Assembly: GCF_014133895.1 (NCBI RefSeq)
Contig: NC_050729.1
Location: 744,001 to 808,000 of the forward strand
Source of the DNA: Torulaspora globosa
Lineage: Eukaryota > Ascomycota > Saccharomycetes > Saccharomycetales > Saccharomycetaceae
Reading direction: 5' to 3'
DNA: 64,000 bases
Under the pieces are notes generated by a model. It ran no database searches and was not told where the DNA came from. It saw only the letters and a list, made by a program, of their open reading frames with translations. The position numbers were made by a program, and so were the translations under genes. Within the stretch, counting starts at the first letter, position 1. Every line of letters begins with the position of its first letter. Of the stretch, positions 55,907 to 64,000 are shown piece after piece.

Positions 55907-57712
55907 ATGGACCTAGCTGAGAAAACACCAGAAGCTGCAGAAGGGCAGGATGTGGCAACACCGCTTCGCGTGAGGCCTGATAAGATTAAGGCGGTCACGA
56001 AACTGCTGATGAATAGCAAATACAGTCTCATGGATGATCTGAATTACATAACAAGCTTCCCTGAGTACAGCGACGGTCCTGTTGCGTCACAAATCAAAGA
56101 AGATGGGCCAGATGGGGAACACTCGGTGAAATCTGAGGAGGCCCGTCCAATAATCTCCATACCCAGGTCAACTAGAATCGAAGCTGAACGTGTCAGGATC
56201 TACATCGAGTATTACTACCATTACATTGATAAATCTATCGGTCCTGATGGCTCTGCTCACCATCATGAGGGCGTGGAGGGCGTTTACAATCCTTTGCAAG
56301 TTATAAGAAACAGGAAACTGAGAAAAAAATATCACGAAATGCCTGCTCGACAGTTGTTCCTGCAAAAGGCACCAATCATCGCTGTGAACCAGTTCTCGAA
56401 GAAGCCCAATAAGAAATTGCCTTGGTTTGTGGAGTTGGGTGAACGCGCCAGCGATTTAACCTGGAGAACGTCGCACTGGGATGAGCTGGTCGGCCCACAT
56501 GGTAAGCTATGGTTTGAGCCCAGTAAAGCGTCATCAGCGAGCCCAAAAAAGGAGTCGCATCGCTATCATCGCCATCACAGCAAGCGGCGAGCTTCCTCCC
56601 ATGTAGACCTAACTCTCAGCTCGCCTTATTCCCTAAATGGCATCAATCCGAGCTCGCCCGAGCTCCGAACACAGCATAGAGGCAGTACATCTGACGTGAG
56701 TGCTGTCAGCCACTCAGAATTGCCAGTATCTCACTTGGCGACTCCCGAGGAAGTATCTTCCTTAGATGATGGCGAACGATCAAGGTTAAATAGATTCGAA
56801 ATGATGATGAATAAGACATCAAAGCGATGGTCAAAATCTCCCAATCTGCGCCGCAGAAGCCAAAGCTCGATAGATAAATTATCAATGCCAAGCAGCCGAG
56901 GAGAAAATTACATTAGGAGGACCCCAGCACATAGCAGAGCAAGCAGCAGCAGTGTTTTAGCGGCAGAAAGCGTCCCCTATATGACACCTATCGAAAATGG
57001 CAACAGTCAAAGGACAACGCTGCTGAGTGCTTTGCCTGTGGTCCATGCTAGGAGGCCATCGCAGGAGAAGGACAATGTGCAGGTTGAGCATGTCGAGGCT
57101 TCCACTACAAATTCAAAAATAGATGACAAGGACTTCGATTCAGTAGATCCCTTGGATCCCGCAGAGAAACGACTGCAAACGGATGAACAGCTGGAAAACC
57201 TATGGGCTGATACAAAATACATTGGAGTCACATTACGCATGTTGCAGCATAGGCGAATAACCCATTCAATAGTGAAAAGTAGAGGCGTACAGAAACGGAA
57301 TAAAATGCAATGCTACGACAGCATGGATCTCATTGTCAATGCTACTTCGACAGTTTTAAACACATATGATGAAGAGTTAAATAAAGCACTCAAAAAAGGT
57401 AACAATCTGACATCCAAGATACTCAATGATTATTCCATGAGAGTTGAGACATTGATTTCAACGTCTGACAGAATATTGAGCGACATCAATACCTCACTAA
57501 CCCTAAAATTGAAACTCTTCCAAGAGAATGCCGACAGGTTTGGCAGTTTAAAAATGATGAGGGCACAGAGGCTCACAAAGCTTTTCTACGGGATACTTGA
57601 ATTTGCCATAGTGGTTTTTTTGTGGAGCGTTTGGTTCGCAGTCAGCTTGCTGAAATGGATGAAACTGCTGGTAACTGCTGTATTCAGGATTATCCTGTGG
57701 ATGCTGTGGTGA
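55907..57712 (+). CDS. MTC4: Mtc4-like C-terminally anchored protein
   Basis: The 601-residue protein sits between TRS20 and RCF3 at the YBR255W (MTC4) position. The N-terminal third has conserved-looking blocks (LLMNSKYSLMDDLNYI; ERVRIYIEYYYHYIDKSIG; NPLQVIRNRKLRKKY; LPWFVELGERASDLTWRTSHWDELV). The centre is Ser/Arg-rich and probably disordered, with HRYHRHHSKRR. A helical region follows, and the end holds two hydrophobic segments (about 562-580 and 585-601) finishing in LWMLW, suggesting a tail anchor. Biochemical function is unknown; S. cerevisiae mtc4 has genetic ties to telomere capping. The assignment is mostly by synteny and architecture. Confidence 0.75.
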   Translation: MDLAEKTPEAAEGQDVATPLRVRPDKIKAVTKLLMNSKYSLMDDLNYITSFPEYSDGPVASQIKEDGPDGEHSVKSEEARPIISIPRSTRIEAERVRIYIEYYYHYIDKSIGPDGSAHHHEGVEGVYNPLQVIRNRKLRKKYHEMPARQLFLQKAPIIAVNQFSKKPNKKLPWFVELGERASDLTWRTSHWDELVGPHGKLWFEPSKASSASPKKESHRYHRHHSKRRASSHVDLTLSSPYSLNGINPSSPELRTQHRGSTSDVSAVSHSELPVSHLATPEEVSSLDDGERSRLNRFEMMMNKTSKRWSKSPNLRRRSQSSIDKLSMPSSRGENYIRRTPAHSRASSSSVLAAESVPYMTPIENGNSQRTTLLSALPVVHARRPSQEKDNVQVEHVEASTTNSKIDDKDFDSVDPLDPAEKRLQTDEQLENLWADTKYIGVTLRMLQHRRITHSIVKSRGVQKRNKMQCYDSMDLIVNATSTVLNTYDEELNKALKKGNNLTSKILNDYSMRVETLISTSDRILSDINTSLTLKLKLFQENADRFGSLKMMRAQRLTKLFYGILEFAIVVFLWSVWFAVSLLKWMKLLVTAVFRIILWMLW

Positions 57713-57761
57713 TCATATCTCTCTTTTACACTAATTCGAAGTCATCGTACATAAAATCAAT

Positions 57762-58190
57762 TTAACTGGGAGGTTGAAGAACCGTACTTGAAGCAGCTGC
57801 ATCTTCTTCCAGAAAGATGCCTCTTTCAGCTGCTTCGTCTAATATTTTACTTCTTCTCTTCAATTCATTTTCGTAGTAATTGGATTGGAACTTCAATAGC
57901 TGCTTGTCGGCTTGGAAGACGGCACCCATAGATATCCAACTGCAGTGGTAAAATACCCGTACTTGTGTCCTAACGTTTCGATAAATAGTAGAAAATCTAC
58001 GCAGCAACATTGCACTGACAACACTAATGACAGCACCCTGGGCCGCACCAATCATTGAAGCGACGGCAATCTGAGCATGGGTTAGTTGCCATGAACTAAA
58101 GGGTTTCTAGTATAATCTTCTACTTACTTCTTTAGTCAATTGCTTTACAGTAGCAGGATCATAATGAATAGGTTGCACTTGGCCCCCCAT
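57762..58190 (-). CDS. RCF3: Respiratory supercomplex factor Rcf3, two exons
   Basis: The gene is a join of 58128..58190 (21 codons, MGGQVQPIHYDPATVKQLTKE) and 57762..58070 on the minus strand, 123 aa. S. cerevisiae YBR255C-A (Rcf3) likewise contains an intron. Rcf3 is a mitochondrial inner-membrane protein associated with cytochrome oxidase and related to Rcf2. The hydrophobic segment after the junction (IGAAQGAVISVVSAMLL) is the first membrane span, followed by a second near FYHCSWISMGAVF, and a charged C-terminus. Exon 2 on its own begins at an internal ATG and loses 26 residues. The start ATG lies about 150 bp from the STS1 stop. Confidence 0.9.
58071..58127 (-). other. RCF3 spliceosomal intron, 57 nt
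   Basis: The minus strand reads GTAAGT at the 5' end, AACTAAC branch site at 58081-58087 and CTCAG at the 3' end, phase 0. Both ends differ from the yeast standard (GTATGT, TACTAAC). Splicing restores an uninterrupted frame; unspliced reading stops at an in-frame TAG or TAA. Confidence 0.87.
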
Positions 58191-58341
58191 TTCCGATATA
58201 TCCGGCGAACCTCGAGTGTGTTTCTGTAGTTGTCAAAGAGCCAATTGCCTTGTTCATGAACCTATCCTTATCCCAATCGAAGATACAAGCCAGACGTGCC
58301 TAGTGACGAATCCCAACGTTAAACTGTATGTAATGCTCTAT

Positions 58342-59283
58342 TTAGGGTTTATAAGCTACTGTAGCGTCGTTCGACAGTGCTTCGGAGTTTGCCGTCGAGC
58401 TCGAGACACCATCTTCCACGCTGCGCAGCGACTTAAAAAGCTGCAGTGGGCGAACCAGCATCCCGTTAGCCAGATCGTTGTACACTTGCAGTTTTTGCAC
58501 CCAGCTGCACAGAAGAGCCTCGTCGTTGAGCGATATTATCGTGTTCCTGGCAATGTGCTCGATGACCGTACACCATACGTACGACAGTTGCTCCAAGCAC
58601 TTGTCATAGTAGTAGTTATTGCTAGCCAGCTGGAAACGCGGTAAATGAGTGACCATGTCCGTGCATGTGTCGAGAAACTTCAGCGAGTTGTGTACATTTT
58701 CCACTCGAGGGGGGATCTGATCCAGTATGCAATCGATCAGACAGTTCAAAAACTCCAAAATGTACGGCTTCATCCGGACAAATGCGTAGTCATTAAGTCT
58801 ATCCATCTCATAGGACCTGCTATAAGGTATGCTTCCGTAAAGAGCCTCCAGCTTGCCCTTGAGCAGCTCTGTACACTTCTCTATGCTGAAGTTGCAGCTC
58901 ATGATCTTACCACTCACCGTCTGCTGCACCTGCGGATGCATCTTCATAACCTCCAGCAGCACGTCCTGCAATTGTTCTTTGCTCAGCAGCTCCAAACCGC
59001 GGTTTATCGGCAACGGCTGTCCCTGAATCGACGCAGGCAGGTTATATTTCCTCTTCATCACCATATGTTTCCGTACCACACCAACATGCTGCCCAATTTC
59101 AGACTCATTTTCCTCCTCAGCCGTGAACCGTCTCTTCGCTCTTTCCCTAACAGTGGCACTGCTCTGTGAGCCCTCTAACGCAATCTGCTCGCCGTGTTGC
59201 TGACTCTTCACAGGCACTTCTGACTTGAAACCCCACGAGAAACCGGCAGAATAACCACTCATTTGATTGCTCCCAAACGTCAT
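58342..59283 (-). CDS. STS1: Proteasome nuclear-tethering factor Sts1
   Basis: The 313-residue Cut8-family protein brings proteasomes into the nucleus with Srp1 and is also linked to RNA processing (S. cerevisiae 319). The N-terminal 100 residues are polar with basic clusters (RERAKRRF) that may act as a nuclear signal. The helical bundle includes LELLSKEQLQDVLLEVMKMHPQVQ, typical of the Cut8 dimerisation helix, and a long alpha-helical C-terminal half. It is the YIR011C ortholog, placed between YBR255C-A and YIR012W orthologs. Confidence 0.93.
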   Translation of the reverse strand: MTFGSNQMSGYSAGFSWGFKSEVPVKSQQHGEQIALEGSQSSATVRERAKRRFTAEEENESEIGQHVGVVRKHMVMKRKYNLPASIQGQPLPINRGLELLSKEQLQDVLLEVMKMHPQVQQTVSGKIMSCNFSIEKCTELLKGKLEALYGSIPYSRSYEMDRLNDYAFVRMKPYILEFLNCLIDCILDQIPPRVENVHNSLKFLDTCTDMVTHLPRFQLASNNYYYDKCLEQLSYVWCTVIEHIARNTIISLNDEALLCSWVQKLQVYNDLANGMLVRPLQLFKSLRSVEDGVSSSTANSEALSNDATVAYKP

Positions 59284-59685
59284 AGCTCTCTAGACCTGCT
59301 CTATCGCCTTCAGAACCCGTTTCAGCACCCAAGAACTGGCCAACAAGTGGTCTTTAAGTTGCAACTTTCAAACTTCTCGCCTGCTAAAGGTCTTAAACGG
59401 CAAGAAGAAGAAGAATCAATAAAGGTCACGTGATACCAAGATATCAAGCCCTGAGACGGTTCTAATGGCTTGGAATCGATTCCCAGGGTCTGGAAATGGT
59501 CTATAACGCCACCAGAGACGCCTTGTAGCGACAGCTATGGTTGGCTTTGTAATTGGCTGGCAACACCGCTAGGAAAATTTTCAGCGATGAGCTAACAAAA
59601 AGTGGTATAAAAGAGGCTGGAATGAGTAGAATAGGCGTGTTTGAGCTTTATTGGGCTTCCGGTGTTGGTCTGAAGGTTGTCAAGG
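59284..59685. promoter_or_regulatory. STS1-SQT1 divergent promoter
   Basis: The 402-bp spacer has a GTCACGTGAT E-box at 59425-59434 and a TATAAAAG box near 59604 facing SQT1. No gene. Confidence 0.5.
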
Positions 59686-61005
59686 ATGTCGGAAAGAGTG
59701 GAGGGCGACCAGCTGGGTGTTGAACGGGCTCCGGACGATGAATTTATCGATAATGACGAGGTTGAACAGGAAATAATAGCAGAGGAGGATGGCGATGCTC
59801 CAGTGGATGAAGATGAGGATATGGGGGAGAATAACGATGGAGGTGAGATCGGGGAAGATGAAACCATTGAGATAGACATGAGTAATAACTCTGTGACGTA
59901 TTTTGATAAGCATACAGACTCGGTATTCACGGTGTTCCAGCATCCGACGCTGCCACTGGTATGTTCAGGTGGTGGTGACGACGTGGCACACCTCTGGACT
60001 TCGCACTCTCAGCCACCGAAATTTGCTGGGACTCTAAGCGGACACACAGAATCTGTCATTGCCGGGAGCTTTACTTGCGACGGCCGGTTCTTGGTGACTG
60101 CGGATATGACCGGTAAGGTGTTGGTCCATGTGTCTCGCAAGGGCGGCTCACAGTGGGAGAAGGCGTCTGAGCTGCAGGAAGTGGAGGAGATCGTGTGGCT
60201 GAAGTGTCACCCGACGGTTGCCGGCGTGTTTGCGTTCGGCGCAGTCGACGGGTCTGTTTGGTGCTATCAGATAGATGGTTCTAGTGGGTCGCTGGAGCAG
60301 CTGATGTCTGGTTTTGCTCATCAGCAGGACTGCTCCGCTGGGGAATTTATCAACGTGGATCAAGGCGAGGACGTGTTGCAGTTGGTTACCTGCTCGCTCG
60401 ACTCGACCATCGTAGCGTGGAATTGCTACACTGCGCAGCCTCTGTTCAAGATTACGCAGGACGAGATTAGAGGTCTGGAGGCACCATGGGTTTCTCTGTC
60501 GGTGGCACCTGCTAATCTGGCCAATGGGAATGCGGCAGTGGTTGCCTGCGGGTCGAATAACGGTATATTAGCCATTGTCAACTGCAATAGCGGGGGTTCT
60601 GTGCTGCATTTGTCGCAGGTGATTGAACTCAAGGAAGAACAAGATGAGCTGGATGCGTCTATTGAGTCGATCGCATGGTCGAAGGACTTCCCCTTGATGG
60701 CTCTGGGCCTTGTTTCCGGTGACGTGTTGCTGTATGAGACAAAGACGTGGAAAGTCAGACGTAAATTCCTGCTTCCGGATTCAGTTACGAAACTGCTTTT
60801 CGACAAGGATGATCTGTTCGTTTCCTGCATCGATGGCAAGGTTTACCAGTTCGATTCCAGACTGGGAAAGGAGAAATTTGTCTGCACTGGCCATAACATG
60901 GGTGTCCTGGACTTTGTAATAACAAGGAGAGACGACTCGGCGCCCAGAAGGGTGATCACGGCGGGCGACGAAGGCGTCTCATTAGTATTTGAGGTGCCAA
61001 ACTGA
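59686..61005 (+). CDS. SQT1: WD40 protein Sqt1, dedicated chaperone of uL16 (Rpl10)
   Basis: The 439-residue eight-bladed WD40 propeller binds the nascent N-terminus of Rpl10 (uL16) and protects it until its late assembly into 60S (S. cerevisiae 431). An acidic N-terminal tail (about 20-60, Glu/Asp-rich) precedes the first blade at about 65 (YFDKHTDSVFTVFQHPTLPLVCSGGGDDVAHLW). Later blades include LSGHTESVIAGSFTCDGRFLVTADMTG and CTGHNMGVLDFVI near the end. The frame opens at TTG; the ATG at 59686 (MSERVEG) is used. It is the YIR012W ortholog. Confidence 0.95.
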   Translation: MSERVEGDQLGVERAPDDEFIDNDEVEQEIIAEEDGDAPVDEDEDMGENNDGGEIGEDETIEIDMSNNSVTYFDKHTDSVFTVFQHPTLPLVCSGGGDDVAHLWTSHSQPPKFAGTLSGHTESVIAGSFTCDGRFLVTADMTGKVLVHVSRKGGSQWEKASELQEVEEIVWLKCHPTVAGVFAFGAVDGSVWCYQIDGSSGSLEQLMSGFAHQQDCSAGEFINVDQGEDVLQLVTCSLDSTIVAWNCYTAQPLFKITQDEIRGLEAPWVSLSVAPANLANGNAAVVACGSNNGILAIVNCNSGGSVLHLSQVIELKEEQDELDASIESIAWSKDFPLMALGLVSGDVLLYETKTWKVRRKFLLPDSVTKLLFDKDDLFVSCIDGKVYQFDSRLGKEKFVCTGHNMGVLDFVITRRDDSAPRRVITAGDEGVSLVFEVPN

Positions 61006-61042
61006 CTGGAAAGTTCACGATATAATTGTACACTATGTAATC

Positions 61043-61756
61043 CTATCTTCTGCGATTCAAAATGGTCTCGACCTTTTCCTCGATGATTTTCGTAATCATT
61101 AAGTTCAATGGACTTCGCTCATTCTTGAACTGGGCATCCAAAGCCAGTGAAACCTGCTTTTCAATGATTTTCCCCGTCAAATCCACTTCGATGTTCACTT
61201 CAGCTCCAATCTCCTTCAATGGCATGACAACGTTCTCCTGCGTGTGCTTAATCATGCTGATGTAAAACGTCTCGTCTGGATCCACGTTCGTAACGGTCAA
61301 GGACGTACCATCTATGCAGATGAAGCCTTTCTCGACAATAAATTTGCTAAACTGAGGGTCCTTCAGTTTAAACCCAAACAGGATAGAGTTGCCCTCCGGT
61401 TTCCTAGAGACGATCGTTGCAACAGTGTCGACATGGCCCTGTACATAATGGCCACCAAATCGAACTTCTTGACCGACTGCCCTCTCTAAGTTGACTTTTG
61501 AGCCCGGTTTCCACGATGCAACGTTGGTCCTTTTGATGGTTTCGGGCGAGATCCCAACCTTAAAGGTCTTGTGGTCAAATTCCGTTACCGTAAGACAAAT
61601 TCCATTAACAGCTATCGAGTCCCCTATGTGGCAGTCGCCTAAAACCGGTTCCGCATCAGTAATCGAGACAGAGACGCCCTGGCCACCGCTCTCACTCTCG
61701 TCGAAGCTGTTGTAATCTAAAACAGTGCCAATATGCTCCACAATACCAGTGAACAT
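61043..61756 (-). CDS. RIB5: Riboflavin synthase alpha chain Rib5
   Basis: The 237-residue product makes riboflavin from two 6,7-dimethyl-8-ribityllumazine molecules. Two tandem lumazine-binding barrels are visible. The first starts MFTGIVEHIGTV and contains DSIAVNGICLTV. The second starts near GGHYVQGHVDTVATI and contains FICIDGTSLTVTNV. A C-terminal helix for trimerisation follows. Length equals S. cerevisiae (238). It converges with SQT1, 37 bp between stops. It is the YBR256C ortholog. Confidence 0.98.
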   Translation of the reverse strand: MFTGIVEHIGTVLDYNSFDESESGGQGVSVSITDAEPVLGDCHIGDSIAVNGICLTVTEFDHKTFKVGISPETIKRTNVASWKPGSKVNLERAVGQEVRFGGHYVQGHVDTVATIVSRKPEGNSILFGFKLKDPQFSKFIVEKGFICIDGTSLTVTNVDPDETFYISMIKHTQENVVMPLKEIGAEVNIEVDLTGKIIEKQVSLALDAQFKNERSPLNLMITKIIEEKVETILNRRR

Positions 61757-62145
61757 GCTTATCTTGCTCCTGAATTATTTTCATTTGAATCTTCTAAAGA
61801 CAAGCTTTCAAGAACTAAATCTAAAATGCTGTGTTCCGGCACTAACAAAGCATAGCAGCACTGTAAACAATGACTAAGCTGCCATTGGGCTAGCGGACCA
61901 ACGGTTTTCGATACGCTAAGCTGCAAAGGCGGATAGGTTATGGGATTAGAAGCCGGGATGCCTGTGAACGCTAAACAGTGAGGCTTCTGGCAAGAGCAGC
62001 AACCTAACTGGTTGGCACATTATGAAGTTACTCTTCTACAGTCATATATGTCTAGTAATCGGGCATCAAGTGTATGTGAGACCAGCAATAGCGTGAAATG
62101 GACTCGGCCGGAGGTGGTGCTGTTCAATGCAGTCTAACATTGATT
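61757..62145. other. RIB5 upstream / BAR1 3' spacer
   Basis: The 389-bp region holds the RIB5 promoter and the BAR1 terminator side. I see no gene, RNA or clear motif. Confidence 0.4.
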
Positions 62146-63840
62146 TCAGTCGTTCGAGCGACAGTCGATTCTCGAAACGATCGTCTCGATGGCCGTTACG
62201 GTGCATGTAACGGTAATGTACTGTGGTGGATGGCTGCGGTATTCTTCGGTTGCATAATCACCGGTGGCTGTTGCACTTTCCTCGCTCTTTACTATGACTG
62301 AGCGACTGCTTACTACTTGCAGATTGTACGATGAGTCTGGTGTTGCATCCACTTGCAGAGAGAGCGTGGCATTTGCGGGTGCCGTCCGTGAGTTAGTGGA
62401 CACCGGCGAAAGTGTTTGCGATGTGTCGCTACTGCTGGGATTTGTTTGACTGGTAGCTCCGTTGCACGACTTTGAGCTCGCAAAAATGTCATAGTCGACT
62501 GCAATTGGCTCGTCTGTTACCCAAGCAATAGCAGTGGCTTTCGTGGCACCGGGTATCCCGCCCTGCTTGCCAACTTTAACGAAGCTGTCCTGAGACGAAC
62601 TGCCGTCATGATTTGCCTGGGCCAATGATATCAGATAGTTATCCAAGTCGTAGACCACATAGGCAGATGACAGGAATGCGCTCCCAAGTGTCATGGAATA
62701 TGGAGCAGGCATGACGCCAAAACCGCAGTAACCATTTGAGGGCGGAAGCAGCAGGAAATTTCTCAATGGCACTGCAATTTTGATATCACCAAAATCAAAC
62801 ACAAACTCTGTGTCATCATCATCAGCAGGACACTGGAAAATATAAACGCCGTCGTTTTCACTAAAAGTGGCGCCAACGAATGACGCCATCTCATCGGCAA
62901 TCTCTGGTGGTGCGCTCATAAACGTAGTGCCGGAATCCAACAGCACGGGAAGTTTTGTGGTTGAAAACGTCTTACTTTTACAGTTTCTATCGCTTTTGGC
63001 GCCAATTCCCTGCAGCGTCATCGCCAGAGTGGCAGGTTTATCTACCACTTCAGGGTATTCGTTCACCATGGGAAAAGTGTACAATGGGCCGATGTACCTG
63101 CTAGGATCCACAGCACCGAATAGGATCGATCCAGAGTCCCCGCCTGCTTCACTGAGGTACAGCGAATATGCCACAACGTCAATGACACCCCCCTGTTTGA
63201 GTACTTGAGGAAAGTTAGGATAGAATCGCCCTGGAGCGTTATCGTAACCACGAACGGACTCTCTTCGGGCAAAGCCAATTCCCAGAACTCCTCCTATCGG
63301 GGCGGTAGCATAGTCAGCTACGCCAAACTGCAGTTCCGAAACATCGATCTCGCCCATGGAGATCTTTTCGCTAGCCCAATACCCGTCGGCGAACGACCCA
63401 TCACTGTAGTTTATGAAGAAACGACCAATATCCAGCTTTTTGATGGAGGAAGATGAATTCGCATCGAAAGTTCCCAGAGCACTGCAATCAATCGAAGGCT
63501 CAATTTGCTCGCCATTGTACGTCTGATTCAGCTGTACGCTATTCAAACAGTATGGGTTGGAGGAGCTGGCTACCCACAGATCTGCAGATCCGGTGTCCAT
63601 AACAACAGAAACCTCCTGACCGGGCGTACCTATGTTCAGCACGGTAGAGTAATAAACGTCCGATTCATGGAGCAGCTCAATCTCAGCGAAAGAACGCCTT
63701 TTCAGTTTACTTCTCAATCGACTTTCGCTTTTATGGATCGGAAGATGCAAGTGTCCCAGTCCTGGAGTCGGCCTAGACCGCACCAAAGAGACGAGAATAA
63801 ACACTACGAGAATGAAGCCAGCGATTTTTGGGAACCACAT
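62146..63840 (-). CDS. BAR1: Barrier aspartyl protease Bar1
   Basis: The 564-residue secreted aspartyl protease corresponds to S. cerevisiae Bar1 (587), which cleaves alpha-factor pheromone around a-cells. The signal peptide is about 1-22, and a basic KLKRR stretch at 45-49 may be a propeptide cleavage site. Catalytic aspartates are D82 (MDTGSADLWV) and D302 (LDSGTTF). Bar1-specific blocks include TYNGEQIEPSIDCSAL, GVLGIGFARRESVRGYDNAP and NFPQVLKQGGVIDVVAYSLYLS. The Ser/Thr-rich C-terminal third has no hydrophobic tail, arguing against a GPI-anchored yapsin. The upstream 160 bp contain a TATATAA box on the minus strand; the window ends before a full a-specific operator could be judged. Confidence 0.92.
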   Translation of the reverse strand: MWFPKIAGFILVVFILVSLVRSRPTPGLGHLHLPIHKSESRLRSKLKRRSFAEIELLHESDVYYSTVLNIGTPGQEVSVVMDTGSADLWVASSSNPYCLNSVQLNQTYNGEQIEPSIDCSALGTFDANSSSSIKKLDIGRFFINYSDGSFADGYWASEKISMGEIDVSELQFGVADYATAPIGGVLGIGFARRESVRGYDNAPGRFYPNFPQVLKQGGVIDVVAYSLYLSEAGGDSGSILFGAVDPSRYIGPLYTFPMVNEYPEVVDKPATLAMTLQGIGAKSDRNCKSKTFSTTKLPVLLDSGTTFMSAPPEIADEMASFVGATFSENDGVYIFQCPADDDDTEFVFDFGDIKIAVPLRNFLLLPPSNGYCGFGVMPAPYSMTLGSAFLSSAYVVYDLDNYLISLAQANHDGSSSQDSFVKVGKQGGIPGATKATAIAWVTDEPIAVDYDIFASSKSCNGATSQTNPSSSDTSQTLSPVSTNSRTAPANATLSLQVDATPDSSYNLQVVSSRSVIVKSEESATATGDYATEEYRSHPPQYITVTCTVTAIETIVSRIDCRSND

Positions 63841-64000
63841 TTCACAAATTTCTCCTTCCTTGCCAGGAATAAATCGTAACCAGGACAGAGGTCATGAGTC
63901 CTTATATACCAATATTTTGCAATCCCGAAGGCCGAATATCCCACAAAATATCAAACCGCATCAGCCAGCGTTTCAGCCCTTCGAGCCTTCGAGACCTCTT

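Noticed and set aside
1..64000. Search for transposons, LTRs and CRISPR-like arrays
   Set aside because: No reverse transcriptase, integrase, terminal repeats or regularly spaced repeats were seen, including beside the four tRNA genes.

Overview
This window is nuclear chromosomal DNA of a budding yeast of the family Saccharomycetaceae. Genes are dense, mostly without introns and separated by short spacers, and nearly every one matches a Saccharomyces cerevisiae gene recognised from memory of the protein families. The order interleaves two S. cerevisiae chromosomes at a time: YGR012-YGR027 genes with YLR329-YLR333 genes (REC102, CHS5), YIR007-YIR012 genes with YER012-YER017 genes, then YIR010-YIR012 with YBR251-YBR256. 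That is the pattern of a species that did not pass through the yeast whole-genome duplication (Torulaspora, Zygosaccharomyces or Lachancea type). I cannot name the genus from sequence alone.

Layout. 0-12.4 kb: a small unknown gene, MCY1, SNU71, the mucin sensor MSB2, EAT1, a YGR016W-type membrane protein, intron-containing REC102, an intron-containing tRNA-Leu(CAA) and a YGR017W-type flavoprotein. 12.4-19.4 kb: UGA1, CHS5, VMA7, a TACO1-family gene and MTL1/MID2. 19.4-25.6 kb: a gene-poor stretch with two identical tRNA-Asp genes, THG1, a YGR026W-type membrane protein, RPS25 and EST3, which is split by a programmed +1 frameshift. 25.7-32.1 kb: APM1, DOT5 with a repeat-bearing N-terminal extension, CUB1 and SLG1/WSC1. 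32.7-49.5 kb: tRNA-Glu, EGH1, PRI1, PRE1, PRP22, HEM14, MSL1, FAA2, BIM1 and AFG3. 49.5-64 kb: a small unknown gene with a meiotic-type promoter, a ROX1-type HMG gene, MRPS5, DUT1, SRB6, DSN1, TRS20, MTC4, intron-containing RCF3, STS1, SQT1, RIB5 and the barrier protease gene BAR1.

Functional themes: three cell-surface stress sensors (MSB2, MTL1, SLG1) lie within 28 kb; two U-snRNP proteins and one spliceosomal helicase (SNU71, MSL1, PRP22) are present; DNA-replication genes carry MCB-like sites and the proteasome gene carries a perfect PACE element. Three perfect URS1 (Ume6) motifs occur, each linked to something not obvious from open reading frames: the inside of REC102 exon 1, an unannotated promoter after UGA1, and the small unknown gene beside AFG3.

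No transposon, LTR, CRISPR array or convincing point centromere was seen. Gene names rest on recalled similarity and synteny, not on a database search. Several starts were moved from non-ATG codons to the first plausible ATG.
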